64,000 bases of DNA, taken from assembly GCA_003117195.1 (NCBI GenBank), contig BDSI01000050.1, positions 744,001 through 808,000 of the forward strand. Reading direction: 5' to 3'. The number at the start of each line of letters is the position of its first letter. The stretch's first letter is position 1. Under the pieces are notes generated by a model. The model did not search any database and was not told the DNA's origin. It saw nothing but the letters and a program-made list of their open reading frames with translations. A program made the position numbers and the translations under genes. Below, piece by piece: positions 1-10,153 of the stretch. Origin of the DNA: Eudorina sp. 2006-703-Eu-15 (lineage: Eukaryota > Chlorophyta > Chlorophyceae > Chlamydomonadales > Volvocaceae).

Positions 1-1017
1 GCCACGAAGCCAGCTGAGGCGCCGGCGGTTGAAACGGGTTCCGGAGCGGGTTCCGGTTCCGGTGCGGGACTTGGAACCGCGCAAGCTGCGCCGCGGCGGG
101 GCCTGACGAAGGCGAGCGCGGCCCGTCATTGTCGGAGCAGTGATGCCCAGGCGCAGTCTGACGCCGCTGCCGACGCCGCCGCGGCGGCGGCACCGGGCGC
201 CGACGCGGTCGCTGGGGGCACGACGCGGGCAAAGGGGGCGGGAAAGAGACCAGCCAGTGGGCGGGAGGATCCCGGCGCGGGACCGACCCATCGGTCCCGG
301 AAGCGGCACAAGCGGCACCATGGGTCGGCGGCGAGTGCGAGGCCCAAGAAGGCGCGGGCGGGTCTGGACCTGGCGGCGGCGGCCGCGGCGGCGGCGCGGG
401 ATCCGAGCGGCTGGGTGCCGCTGCCGGCGGGCTGCCGGGCGCGCGTCGGCAGCCACCTCGCCTACGCCTCGGCTCCGCCATTCCACGGGGCACGCGTAAG
501 CTCCTTGCTGGGATTTCTGGCGGAGGCGGGGCCAGCGGCGGCGGCGACGGCAGCGACAACCGGAGCCGGCGGCGACGCGACCGCGTCACCGCCACTGTCG
601 CCGGCCGCGCCAGACGCAGCCGGTGACGAGGCGGCGGCGGCCGCGGCTCAGCCGCGGCCGCGCGCCGCGGCCGCGGCCATGGTGCCGGCCGCGGCAGTGA
701 CTATCGCGGCGGCGGCGAAGGGCTCGGCCCGGCCGGCCGGGTTGGAGCACTTGCGCCGGCTGCGCGAGATGGCGGAGGCGGCGCTGCCGGCTTGGGAGGT
801 CCGGCGGGTGCTCGCCTGCAGGGCGCTGGGGGCGGCGGCGCAGGCGGCGGCGGTGCTGCGGCTCGAGCAGGGCGCATCGCGGGACGCCGTGCGCGTCGCG
901 TTCCGGCGCCTGAGCCTGCTGGTGCACCCGGACAAGAACCGCACCCCGGGCGCCGCGGAGGCGTTTGCGCTCGTCAGCGCCGCGGCCAGCAGCATGCTGG
1001 GCAGCAGCGCCGCCTGA
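1..1017 (+). CDS. J-domain (DnaJ/HSP40-like) protein, C-terminal part
   Basis: The frame is open from the first base of the window to a TGA, so the 5' end lies outside and at least 338 residues are visible. The first ~135 residues are Ala/Gly/Arg/Lys-rich and low in complexity, with basic patches that could be nuclear-localising. The last ~75 residues resemble the second half of a J domain: a basic helix (VRVAFRRLSLLV) followed by His-Pro-Asp at about residues 309-311, then KN and a short amphipathic helix. In this family HPD stimulates the ATPase of HSP70. The gene ends about 20 residues after the domain, so the J domain is C-terminal, unlike classical DnaJ where it is N-terminal. Helix I and the YxxLG element are poorly matched, so the HSP70 partner and substrate are unknown. 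The J-domain call is fairly safe; everything upstream is only low-complexity sequence. Confidence 0.8.
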   Translation, partial: ATKPAEAPAVETGSGAGSGSGAGLGTAQAAPRRGLTKASAARHCRSSDAQAQSDAAADAAAAAAPGADAVAGGTTRAKGAGKRPASGREDPGAGPTHRSRKRHKRHHGSAASARPKKARAGLDLAAAAAAAARDPSGWVPLPAGCRARVGSHLAYASAPPFHGARVSSLLGFLAEAGPAAAATAATTGAGGDATASPPLSPAAPDAAGDEAAAAAAQPRPRAAAAAMVPAAAVTIAAAAKGSARPAGLEHLRRLREMAEAALPAWEVRRVLACRALGAAAQAAAVLRLEQGASRDAVRVAFRRLSLLVHPDKNRTPGAAEAFALVSAAASSMLGSSAA

Positions 1018-2064
1018 TGGCGGACACTTGCGGTGTCGCCGCCCCGGCGGGGGCGGTTGCTGACACGGCCTGTTGCGCGCAACATGGGGCCGGGGAGCCG
1101 GGGTGGTTGTGTTGGGGTTGCGGCTGACCTGCCGCAACCCCAACCAGAGGGCCCGGGGCGGTAGTCGCTGACGTCACCTTGGGCCGGGGTCTCTTAAGAG
1201 ACACGGTGGGCCATGGGAGGGAGGGAGCGTTGTCGCGGGGCATGACGCGGCTCCTCCAAGGGCGCCAGCCGGTATGACGGCAAAGTACGTGTACGCAGCC
1301 GGCAGCTCGGTTGCATCCATCCTAACTTAACTTCCTAAGTGTCAGGCGAGCCCAGAGAGACGTAATCGACGTCGTTAGGGGGGAGACGCGGCACGATGGA
1401 ACAAAGCAGATGATTGCGACCCGGACGGGTTCAGAGGAGAGGAGGTGGTGAGGGATGAGATGGCCGTCCGCTGCCGCGCGAGGGCATGAATTGGCGCCAG
1501 CCGTCGTGCAACGGCTGCGGGTCACATGCCTGGCCCCCCGACCAGAAGAGAACAGACAGGGACGATCAGAACAGAGACAGGAGCGGTCAATGGAATCGAA
1601 CGTGCCATTGGCCCTCAAGTTCATTCGTTGCGACTTGTGGCAAAGACGTACACGGACGTTTGGTGTACCATTTTTTTGTAGGATTATGACCAGGATTATA
1701 ACCGGTAGAACAAACACGTGTCGGAGCCTATCGCCGCAGGCCGACGACGGGCAGGAGCCACCCCTTGTTGAAGACAGCTCCCGACTGCGGTGGTGCTTCG
1801 CCCCTTCCCCCTCCACCAATTTCCTATATCCCCCTTCCCCCGTGCCGTCCGCTGGCCCGCTCTTAAGTCGGATCAGGGGATGCCGGATGTTTTAAAGTTG
1901 TCCCCGCGAATTGAGATGCCCGAGGTGTGAAACGGTGGTGTCGGGTCGCACAGTAAAGGGTGCAGCAATGCTGCCCCGGGGAAGGCTACCGCGGCCGCGC
2001 TGTCGGCGCGCCGCGCACTCGCCGACCCCCGGGTCAGTGTCCGCACTGCACGGGACCGACCCCC
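1018..2064. other. 3' flank of the J-domain gene, no gene recognised
   Basis: This is presumably the 3' UTR and intergenic DNA. Short ORFs occur on both strands but show no family motif or splice-consistent extension. No TGTAA signal was found close to the stop. Confidence 0.5.
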
Positions 2065-2760
2065 TTAGGGCGAGTCCGTGAGGTCCTCTGCAGCTCCCCT
2101 CGGCATTGGAGCGCGGAGCAGCATCGAGCGCCCGCAGCCGGCCCCCGCTGAGGGCGCGTGCTCTGTGGAGGACCCGAGAGAGGGAGGGAGGGAGGGAGAT
2201 TGTCGGAAAGAGACACCGGGATCCCGCCGCGAGTGTGGTGGCATGGGCGCTGCCGCGGCGCTCAGAAGGGGCGGTGTGGAATGTGAAACCCCACTCCCGT
2301 TGGGTGGGGATGTGGGTGCAGGGCTGTTTGGGTATTGGGTGCTGCGTGGGGCTCTTGATGTGTGTGTACGAAAATGGGCATGCTGTGTGCGTTCCCAGGC
2401 AGGCATTGTGCGCGCGTGTGTGTGTGTGTGTGTGGTGGAGGGAGTGGGATGGTGGAGATTGGGGCAGTGGATTGCTGAAGAATGAGAAAGAGAAGGGGGG
2501 AGAGGGAGACAGAGACAGCGCCTGATCTTGTGGGGGAGGATACCGTACCACACGACCGCGACAGCGGCAAAGCGCTTGTGGGCCCTGGCGGGGTGGTAGA
2601 CAGGGTTGCGCCAGTGCCGCGACAACATGATGACGAGCGCGGCAACCCCAAAGTACAAGGCCCACGGCCGAGACTGCTCTTGCCCCTCGGTTGGGGCTAT
2701 GACAGCGCCTTGCACATGTGAGGTGTGATGCGCTACGGTTCTCTTGACGTCACCCTGCAT
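2065..2760 (-). CDS. Uncertain small membrane-protein ORF
   Basis: I do not recognise this protein. From an ATG at 2760 the frame reads about 75 protein-like residues (roughly 2760-2530). These contain one hydrophobic segment (WALYFGVAALVIML) followed by a basic stretch (SRHWRNPVYHPARAHKRF) and a second moderately hydrophobic segment. This pattern would fit a small organellar or ER membrane protein. Beyond about 2525 the frame runs through a (CA)n tract and Pro/His/Thr-rich sequence that looks intronic or untranslated, so the true 3' end is probably near 2525 or lies in a further exon. The sequence just upstream on this strand is a copy of a dispersed GC-rich/CA motif, which argues that the ATG is near the real start or just inside an exon. 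The plus strand is also open here, so the call is weak. Confidence 0.3.
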   Translation of the reverse strand: MQGDVKRTVAHHTSHVQGAVIAPTEGQEQSRPWALYFGVAALVIMLSRHWRNPVYHPARAHKRFAAVAVVWYGILPHKIRRCLCLPLPPSLSHSSAIHCPNLHHPTPSTTHTHTHARTMPAWERTQHAHFRTHTSRAPRSTQYPNSPAPTSPPNGSGVSHSTPPLLSAAAAPMPPHSRRDPGVSFRQSPSLPPSLGSSTEHAPSAGAGCGRSMLLRAPMPRGAAEDLTDSP

Positions 2761-2767
2761 CTTATCG

Positions 2768-2800
2768 ATGCGTGTGTTTATTAGAAAAGAAACCCGCCCG
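2768..2800 (-). repeat. Dispersed short motif, copy 1
   Basis: Read on the minus strand this is a GGGCGGGTTTCTTTTCTAAT-type core next to a CA/GT tract. The same core occurs at about 7340, 9009, 18805-19030 and 24057. Confidence 0.5.
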
Positions 2801-4663
2801 CCCAAACCGATGCGTGTGTGTGTCCTCATTGACGACGGCGGCGGTGGGCAGCCTCTGAGGGCGTCGGTTGAATTTCGGCTTGGAGGTGGAGGCGCCTGTT
2901 GGACGTTGGGCAACAGGTGCGACGGTGCCCCGCCGCCGCTGCAGCTGCTGCTGCGCCTGTGGCTGCGGCTGCGGCGTGCTGCACCCTCGAGCGCATGCAA
3001 GCCCTGCAGCTCGGCCGCGTGGGAGGTCGGGTCGTGCTCGGGAATGGGGCCAGGTATCCATGATTCGCTGTCTTGATCGACACCAGAGGGGAGGTATATC
3101 TGACCCGGGGCAGTCGATGGAGGGACCAGCGGGGCTCGTGTTTTGGGGGTCTGTGCGACGGATGTTCTTGTGTGGACGTGTGGTGGGTGAGGGCTGCGGG
3201 TGGGACATAGTCTTGCGGTCTACGTAAGGTGCACGCGGTTTGTCTGTCGTGTATAAAAAAACTCAGCCGCGGTTTGTGTGTGTGTGTGTGTGTGTGTCAA
3301 TGACGCCCAAGGTAGGGAGATGTGCAGGATCTGGACGTGGCTGGGTTGTCTTGAGGTGCGAGGCGATGGCGATCGGTGTACGACAGTGCGACAGTTTGGA
3401 GAGAAATTTTCAACGGTCGACCGTCAACGGTACGGCGCTGCGGCTCCTGACGGAAACGGAAGATGCGAGGGATGGGCTTCCGCGCTCGCGCACTAGCAGC
3501 CCTGCTTGCGAAGGTGGGGATGGGCGGTTTGGGACAAGCACAGACACGCAACAGTTGCGTTATTGTTCCGCACTTGTCTTTTTGCTTCTGTCTGTGCGCG
3601 CGCCTCTGGCACATGTGACCGGCCGGTGCCTCGGCCTATGTGCCGATGCGCGCTTCCGGTCGCGGCGCCTGGACAAACTACATAACGCTTTTGATAACTT
3701 CACTGTCGAGTAGGTCTATGCAGCATGGTGTTGGGTGATTGCTGTTGGCGGAGCTCCGGCTCTGGCGGATGGCCCGACGAGTTGGCTGTGCGATAGCCTG
3801 ACACGGCTCTGCGGCCATTTCCTTGTGGAAAGGTTTTTCAGGACACGTTCAAGATATACTCTGAAGATATTCTCCTTATTCTCCGCCGCTCGCTGCCAGC
3901 GTCCGACGTCCCGTCTGCGGCTCCATCTAACTGTTCCCCCGCCCTCGACCGATAAAACTCGCCCTTGTTGGCGGGTTTCGCGTGGCGCCGTGGTTTTCAC
4001 CTTCGCATCTGTCACCCCCAACGCGTTCACAAGCGTGGAAAACACCGTGCACATGTGTGAAGCTTTCGTGAGGTTGGGAGGGTCCCCAGAATCCTAGCGA
4101 ACGCGGCCTGCGAGGTTGGGCATATGCCCAGCTCGTGTCGGGACAGGGTTATCTGGGCCAGTCGTCCATCCCAGCCGCGGCAGGTGTCGCCGCAACTCGC
4201 AAGACCCCTGTCGCTGTCGTGCTGGCGCCGTCTCGGTCCCTTGAGGATTGGCAGCTGCCGTTACGGTGTGGCAGATGCCGTACCGTAACCCTCTCTGCGG
4301 TGGATCCTTGCGCCGTGCCGGGGAACGATGGAATACGGTGAGGTGCGACAGATACTGGGCTACGCCCTGGGATCCGGCTGCTACCGGATGATGCTGTCTG
4401 TCGCTCTAGCCACCCTCAGCCGCTAGTGTCGAAGAGGTACCGGTCGAAGCCACACCGGCAACGGCTGAGCTGCGGCCGTGGCTATCACAGTGACAAAGTC
4501 GTAGATCAAGCTTGCAGATGAGACATGTGCTGGGCCGTTGACCAGGGCCGTGTCAAATTGCTGCGTGCCGCGTCGGCGTGCAGACGTTTCGTGGCCCGAG
4601 TAAATGGCCACACAAAGCGCCACGCCAGAGATAGGCACACAGTGCAATCCCGATGTGATATCG
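2801..4663. other. No gene recognised
   Basis: The stretch holds (GT)n near 3278-3297 and several unconvincing overlapping ORFs. No splice-consistent coding segment or RNA gene was seen. Confidence 0.4.
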
Positions 4664-4668
4664 TTACA
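4664..4668 (-). terminator. Candidate poly(A) signal TGTAA for the TMEM258-like gene
   Basis: TGTAA, the usual volvocine polyadenylation signal, reads on the minus strand about 220 nt past the stop of the TMEM258-like gene. A five-base word can occur by chance. Confidence 0.4.
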
Positions 4669-4885
4669 CGAGCCCCCACCATCGTCCAGGTCAGTTCGCT
4701 CAAGGTAGTGAGCAGTGGGATTCAGGACACAAACCCCGTCGAAACCTCCGCGTGCGAATTATAAACCCCACAGTTGACGCAATCAACAATCCAAACTATC
4801 CATCCTTGATCATCGCCTACGATGCCCAGTTCCACACCTATTCCATGCTGAACTCATCCGCCAACAGATTTTTGCTTTTGGCAAC

Positions 4886-5119
4886 TTAGACGTAGACTCC
4901 AACCCATAGCAGGAGGAATAACGTGCCGAATCCGAGCAGCAAAGCAGAAATGAAAGCCAGCAGCAGCTCTGATCTGAGCGCCCGGTTGGACTTCGTCTTT
5001 GTCACTTCATAGAGGAAAAAGCTCCCAGTCATACACAAGCCGCTGCCAAGTAGGACAGTCGCCAGCGTTGGATACATGGACGGCGACACCGGGCTGGTAA
5101 CTTGAGCTAGTTCCGTCAT
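4886..5119 (-). CDS. TMEM258: TMEM258-type oligosaccharyltransferase small subunit
   Basis: This single-exon 77-residue protein is close to the usual ~79 residues of the family. It has a short polar N-terminus with the typical TSPVSPS stretch. A first membrane helix covers about residues 19-38 and is followed by the YEVTKTKS loop. A second helix at about 53-77 ends in the hallmark GFGTLFLLLWVGVYV at the very C-terminus. TMEM258 (Kuduk in flies) is a subunit of the ER oligosaccharyltransferase that supports N-glycosylation. The ATG used is the only one giving full family length. The absence of introns is unusual beside the heavily split neighbours. Membership rests on the C-terminal block and on topology, both clear. 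Confidence 0.9.
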   Translation of the reverse strand: MTELAQVTSPVSPSMYPTLATVLLGSGLCMTGSFFLYEVTKTKSNRALRSELLLAFISALLLGFGTLFLLLWVGVYV

Positions 5120-6962
5120 GTTAGAACTTGTTGGCTAGGACTGGAACGGCACACCACGACACAGATGCAACTGACCGCAAAAATGAAATATACAGTAAGT
5201 ATGGTGGAGGCCTTCACAGACACAGAAACAAGTCTTCAACTCTACGGTTGGTCCGTACGATTGAGTACGGGTTGCGGCTCCGGGTGACTCTTGCTTTCAC
5301 CTGTAATATTACAAACTCCAGATCGTGTCGTCAGTCAAGTACGATGTGCCGTGTGTGCTCCAATTACCCACGACCCAGACGCATGTCTCTCGGCCGCACG
5401 CGCTGCTCCCCCCCGGCCGCCGCTCCGACAAACTACCTCTGCGACGCATAACGTGTATCAAATCAGGGTTTGGGGTCGACGGACCCGCCCACCACCACTG
5501 AAGGTCTCGCTATTGAGAGTGGAAAATTGTACGAGTACCGTACGCCAGTCCGATATTCCCCCGGCAATACCCCGCTCCAGCCCAATGCAGGCGATCCTCC
5601 TCGCCGTTGCAAACCGCTGCTGAAGGTCAAAACGACAATTTCACGACAGCAACTGGCGGCACTTAATGCGTACTGCTACCGCAGCGAGAGCATCCATCCA
5701 TGCCGTGCCATCTTCCCGCCCCTGTCGTCCTGAGAACTTCCGAGGTGCGACGGCAGGCACCCTGTCGCCTCATATGTTATATGCACCCGGTCAGCGGCCC
5801 CACAGCGCCAAACGCCAATCGCTCAAGTACTGCGTTGTCTGCGTACCCGTGCCCCGTGAGTGCCGCGCCCTAAAGCTACATGCTCCAAGTGACCCCAACC
5901 TCTCGAACAACTAACTCATCGCTGTGCGCCCCCACACCCCCAACGCCCCACACCCCGCGCTGGCCATCCGGTGGCCCAATTCCAGGTCAGCAGCCACAGA
6001 TCAGGCGGCCCAATGTCGCTCTGCGGCTGTCGCGCAAACCCTAGGGGTGGCGGCTCCGTCCCCGGCACCTAGCAGTGAGCCCCGGGGGGATGCTGCAGCC
6101 ATTACGACGGCCAGGTGCGCGCCCCCAAAAGGTCATCGTCGTGGCAGGAATCCCTAGGCCCCTTGCGCGCAGGGCTGGCAGGTGCAAGCGGCATCTGTGT
6201 CTGTGAGAAAGAGCAGGAGAGGGGGAGAGAGAGAGAGAGAGCAACGGAGAGACACAGGGAGCCATGCCGCGTGCATTCGGCAAGTAGCACCGCCCGTGCA
6301 CCCCCAACCGAACCCAACCGAAAGCCGTCCTCCAACACAACCCAACCGAGCTGACCCAAGCGGCCAAGCCGGCGTTCCCAGGAGCAGCCGTTGGTGCAGC
6401 AGCATGGAAAAGGCGATGGCAGTAACCGAGTAACGTGATTGGCTTCTCTTCTTAACCCATCCTACGCTATCCTCTTGGCCTGTGTGTGCGCGCACAGCTG
6501 CACATCAGGACCCGAAACCACGTGGCATAGGTACCGCGACGCAGCGCCGTAACGAGCTAACGACTCCGGAACTCAACTCCCGCCTCCCCACTCCCCCTCC
6601 TGGAGTCGCAAGGCCTCCGCAGCTCCCTCCGCCCTCCTGAGGGGCCCCGGAACAGATTTGACGGGGCATCATGCCCCCCAGCCAACTCGCAACGGCACGG
6701 CAGGGTCTGTCTGCGCCATCCATCAATCACGCATCACCCCATTCCGTGCGCCAAGTCGTGCGGTCACGGTGGGTCGACGCGATGTGAGGGTCTCTCGTTA
6801 GATGCTGCTGCAATGCGGCAATCCGTAGCAAGGCAATCGGCGCGCCGCTTCACACTCCGCCGAGCACGACTCCTTCGGCGCAGGGGGCCCAGGGGCCCTG
6901 CCCGCCCAGCCACATCGCTCCGGATGCCCCCCCCCTCCCCGACAGCTTTGGCTCCCCGTCCC

Positions 6963-7046
6963 CCTTACATTCCCCCCGTACACCCCCGTACATTCCCCGT
7001 ACACCCCCGTACATTCCCCGTACACCCCCGTACATTCCCCGTACAC
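6963..7046. repeat. 22-bp minisatellite (CCCCGTACA-rich)
   Basis: Tandem copies of a unit built from CCCCCGTACATT and CCCCGTACA occur in direct succession. Each copy contains two GTAC words. Confidence 0.8.
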
Positions 7047-7339
7047 CGCAAGGTCTTCAAGACAACCCCGACCGTGACAGCGCTGCGTCGAGGCTTGCGA
7101 CGAGGACACCCATCAAGGCCCTTCGTGCCGCGGCCGTCCACTCTGAACAACCATGAGGCCTCTTCTCAGCACCACCGTCCACCTGCCCCGCCATGAATGG
7201 GTTAGCAGCCCTTGGCCAGTGCCAGGCCCCGTCAGGTATGTAACACGCACACGCACACCCACCATGTAACCACACACACCAATCCCTATGCTAAGTATGT
7301 TCCTGCAGGCTATATGTGAAGTATCTCCGCACCTGGGCT

Positions 7340-7376
7340 GGGTCGGGCGGGTCTCTTATCTACACACACACACATG
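7340..7376 (+). repeat. Dispersed short motif, copy 2
   Basis: GGGTCGGGCGGGTCTCTTAT followed by a CA tract; same core as the copy near 24057. A tandem ACATGTTCTGCCCGCATGAG repeat follows directly (7371-7425). Confidence 0.6.
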
Positions 7377-7902
7377 TTCTGCCCGCATGAGAACACACAT
7401 GTTCTGCCCGCATGAGAACACACAGAAAACAAACTCGGCGGACCCGCACCGGCTGGCCGACGCGACGACATCAGCTAAGCCACGCCCCCAACAGCCTGCA
7501 GACATGTGCGGCCATATGCGGCCCGTCATTCGCACGCAGTCCCACCAGGCATATCGCTGATTGTGTAATGGGCAGGGGCCGGGGCAGTCGTGTGGCTTAC
7601 ACACACGGGCATTTCCCGATGCCCCTTGCATGTCACGAACTCCTGCCCCCCCTGCCTGCCTACGAACACATACAACAAAGCAGCTCAGTTTTCCTTAATC
7701 ACACACGAAAAGGGCACCTGCAAGAACACCGAATGCTACCGCACGTCTTGGCCTGCACGAACCCGGCACGCGGAATTATTAGAGCTACAATCGCCGTACG
7801 TCCCTTCCTACTTCTCAGGGTGGGTGATGGGAGAAGAACCCGTCCAGGGATGGCGATCCCATCCGTTCTGGGTCGCCCTTCCGTCCCGGGCCGTATCGTA
7901 CC

Positions 7903-7958
7903 AGGTCAGGTCAGGTGGGGTCAGGTCAGGCCAGGTCAGGTGGGGTCAGGTCAGGTGA
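7903..7958 (+). repeat. GGTCA-type short tandem repeat
   Basis: Irregular tandem AGGTCAGGTGGGGTC units. No function is assigned. Confidence 0.7.
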
Positions 7959-8054
7959 CTCGCAGCCGTCCCCGGCCGTGTTGGGTCACTACCATCACAA
8001 AACCCTAGAGCACGCCGATCGGTGCCCGGCCATCAGCGACCATCGACCTGTGGG

Positions 8055-8176
8055 ACCCGCCCCCGCCCCCGCCCCGCCCCCGCCCCCGCCCCGCCCCCGC
8101 CCCCGCCCCCGGCCCCGCCCCCGCCCCCGCCCCCGCCCCCGCCCCCGCCCCGCCCCCGCCCCCGCCCCCGCCCCCA
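8055..8176. repeat. (CCCCCGCC)n tract, G-quadruplex-prone on the minus strand
   Basis: About 120 bases of almost pure C and G, with C-runs of four or five separated by single G. The minus strand is therefore a long series of G-runs. Confidence 0.85.
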
Positions 8177-8659
8177 GAAGCACCCATGCACCGGACCGCG
8201 ACGGCACATGGCCCAAAACAGCGCACCGCTAACACTGCCCCACACATCACCCTCGACAGGGCCACACGACCGTGCCCACGCGGCGCGCGTGTTTCCGTGA
8301 CCGCATAGCGGCACATACCCGCGCGCGAAAAAGCAGGCGGGCACAGAAGGATTGGCGCCTGGGGAAGCGATGAGAGGCAAGACCGTACGGAACGATGTCA
8401 CACCACAAAAGCCGAGAAGCGAAAGGGCCCCATGCAGCTCAAATTCTTCATGACATGACATGACACAGCGCACCAAACAGCGTAGCGCATATTTAGCAGA
8501 GGGGAGGTGACGCCGATGCCCGCCAGCGTGTCCCCCATTGTCCCACGCCGTACACATGCCGTACTAGCAACCGAATTTCGCGCGCACCAGCCCATCTAGC
8601 AAAACCCACCGCCGCACTTCTCTTGCGCCTTTCGAGAGCCCCACCTCACATGTCGCCTG

Positions 8660-8902
8660 TCAGGCGCCCACCCATCCAATTCTCCGCTCACCCACCTGGA
8701 CGCCAAGCTGCCGGGCACCCAACCATCCGCCATGCATAGCATCGCAATACTCAAACATGTCCAGCATGGATTCCCTCTCATTGCAGTACACCGGAACCTG
8801 CCTCCGCTGAAACCCAACAAATGACACTCCCACGGTCATGGGAATTCCCCAAAGCACCCGCTCCGTAACCGCCGCGGTGGCAGTCGAAGGCGCCCGAGGC
8901 AC
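8660..8902 (-). CDS. Possible isolated exon, product unknown
   Basis: The minus-strand frame reads a varied, protein-like stretch of about 55 residues (…GIPMTVGVSFVGFQRRQVP…, then a Met/Glu/Tyr-rich part). It ends at an excellent donor, CAG|GTGGGTGAG, near 8694. No partner exon could be joined with confidence, so this may be chance. It is recorded only as a candidate. Confidence 0.2.
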   Translation of the reverse strand: MPRAPSTATAAVTERVLWGIPMTVGVSFVGFQRRQVPVYCNERESMLDMFEYCDAMHGGWLGARQLGVQVGERRIGWVGA

Positions 8903-9005
8903 GGGCCGCTGCGGCTTTTGATGCAGGTGCGCCGCGGCGTGCCGCCGCCCGGTACTGCCCGCACCCCAACCTCAATCCATTTTCTGCGGTTACGCAATCA
9001 CACAC

Positions 9006-9030
9006 ACACACGGGGTCTCTTATCTAAACA
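9006..9030 (+). repeat. Dispersed short motif, copy 3 (short)
   Basis: A CA tract followed by GGGGTCTCTTATCTAAACAC, the inner part of the dispersed motif. Confidence 0.5.
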
Positions 9031-10153
9031 CAGGGGGGTCTGGAGGGCGGCCGGGCGCTCCGGGCGTCACCCCCGCCAGACCAAGCGATGTCGCGACGCG
9101 GCGAGAGCCCACGGACCGCCAGAAATGGCATGGCCCCAGGGCTGGCGTGCGCAGTGCTGGCTGGGGTGGGCAGCCGGCCCAGGGCGCCCCACAACCGCCC
9201 CCGCCCCCGGGCCCCCCGGCCGCTACGCATGCGTCCCCCGAACGCGCCGCCGCATGGCGCCCATCCCACCCCAAAATGGTGGGTTTGGCGGCGAGGCGGT
9301 GCGGCTCCGTCAATCGACGCGGAAGCTCTCTATTGGGGCGCAACAAGCAGGGCGTCCTCCTCGGCCGCCTGTGCACAGCCCGCGGCCGTTGGGTGGCCCG
9401 TCGACGACGGCGGGAGGCCCAAGTTCCTAGGCCAGCCTGGACAGGCAAGGGGATCCCCCTGGCCGCCAGAAGACGTCAGCCCGTGCCCAGGACGCTCTTG
9501 CCGTTCTCCTCCCCTTCCTCTCCCTCCCTTTCCACGTGAAATTCCTCCGCGCATCAGGCGCGCCGTCCTCCGATGCAACCAAGTCCAATACCGGCCCACG
9601 AACCCACCCAGCAATGACGGCAGCGGGAGCTGCCACAGCAAGGCTGAAGCGCAGCCGTGATAACCCAAATGAAAGCAACGACTTGAACCATCAAACGTAA
9701 ATGGAACTCAAACGCAAACGTTTCCATGCGGTCGTGACTGCGAGCAACGCGGGGCGCGCGGGGGCGCAACTTGATTTCTAGGTAGGCGCCACGATGGTCA
9801 TGAAAACACACCCGTCTCCGCAGTGTGCACCTCGATGCCGGCGAATATCTGATTCACCGTCAACACCCCTCCCCCTGAAGCCCGGATCGCGCCTGACGGC
9901 GGCGTCACATCCAGCACAAACGTCGACACAGCGGAAGAATACCTAGCAAGACCTCCTCGGCGCGACGCCCAAAACTGCAATAGCGCCCTATCCCCTAAAC
10001 CCCAGCCTGAACCCAGCCTCCGACAGCGACAGTCAACCGAGTTGACAAACCCAAATCGTCGACAACCCCAAATCCTAGCGGCAAGCCAATGATTGGGGAA
10101 CCCTGTTTCATGAATGGGTGAATGGGGATCCGGACGACCGGCGCCGGGAGAGT

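Larger units (their letters stand above)
5120..10153. other. About 5 kb without a convincing gene
   Basis: The stretch contains a GA-rich tract (6200-6250), a 22-bp minisatellite, GGTCA-type repeats, a GC-only tract and two dispersed-motif copies, listed separately. Many ORFs are open because of GC bias. Only 8660-8902 (minus) looks faintly coding. The left part may hold the promoter of the TMEM258-like gene, and the right part the 3' UTR of the large minus-strand gene. Confidence 0.4.

Noticed and set aside
1892..2665. 257-codon minus-strand ORF overlapping the small membrane ORF
   Set aside because: Open by composition and CA repeats; the overlapping frame from 2760 has the better protein-like stretch.
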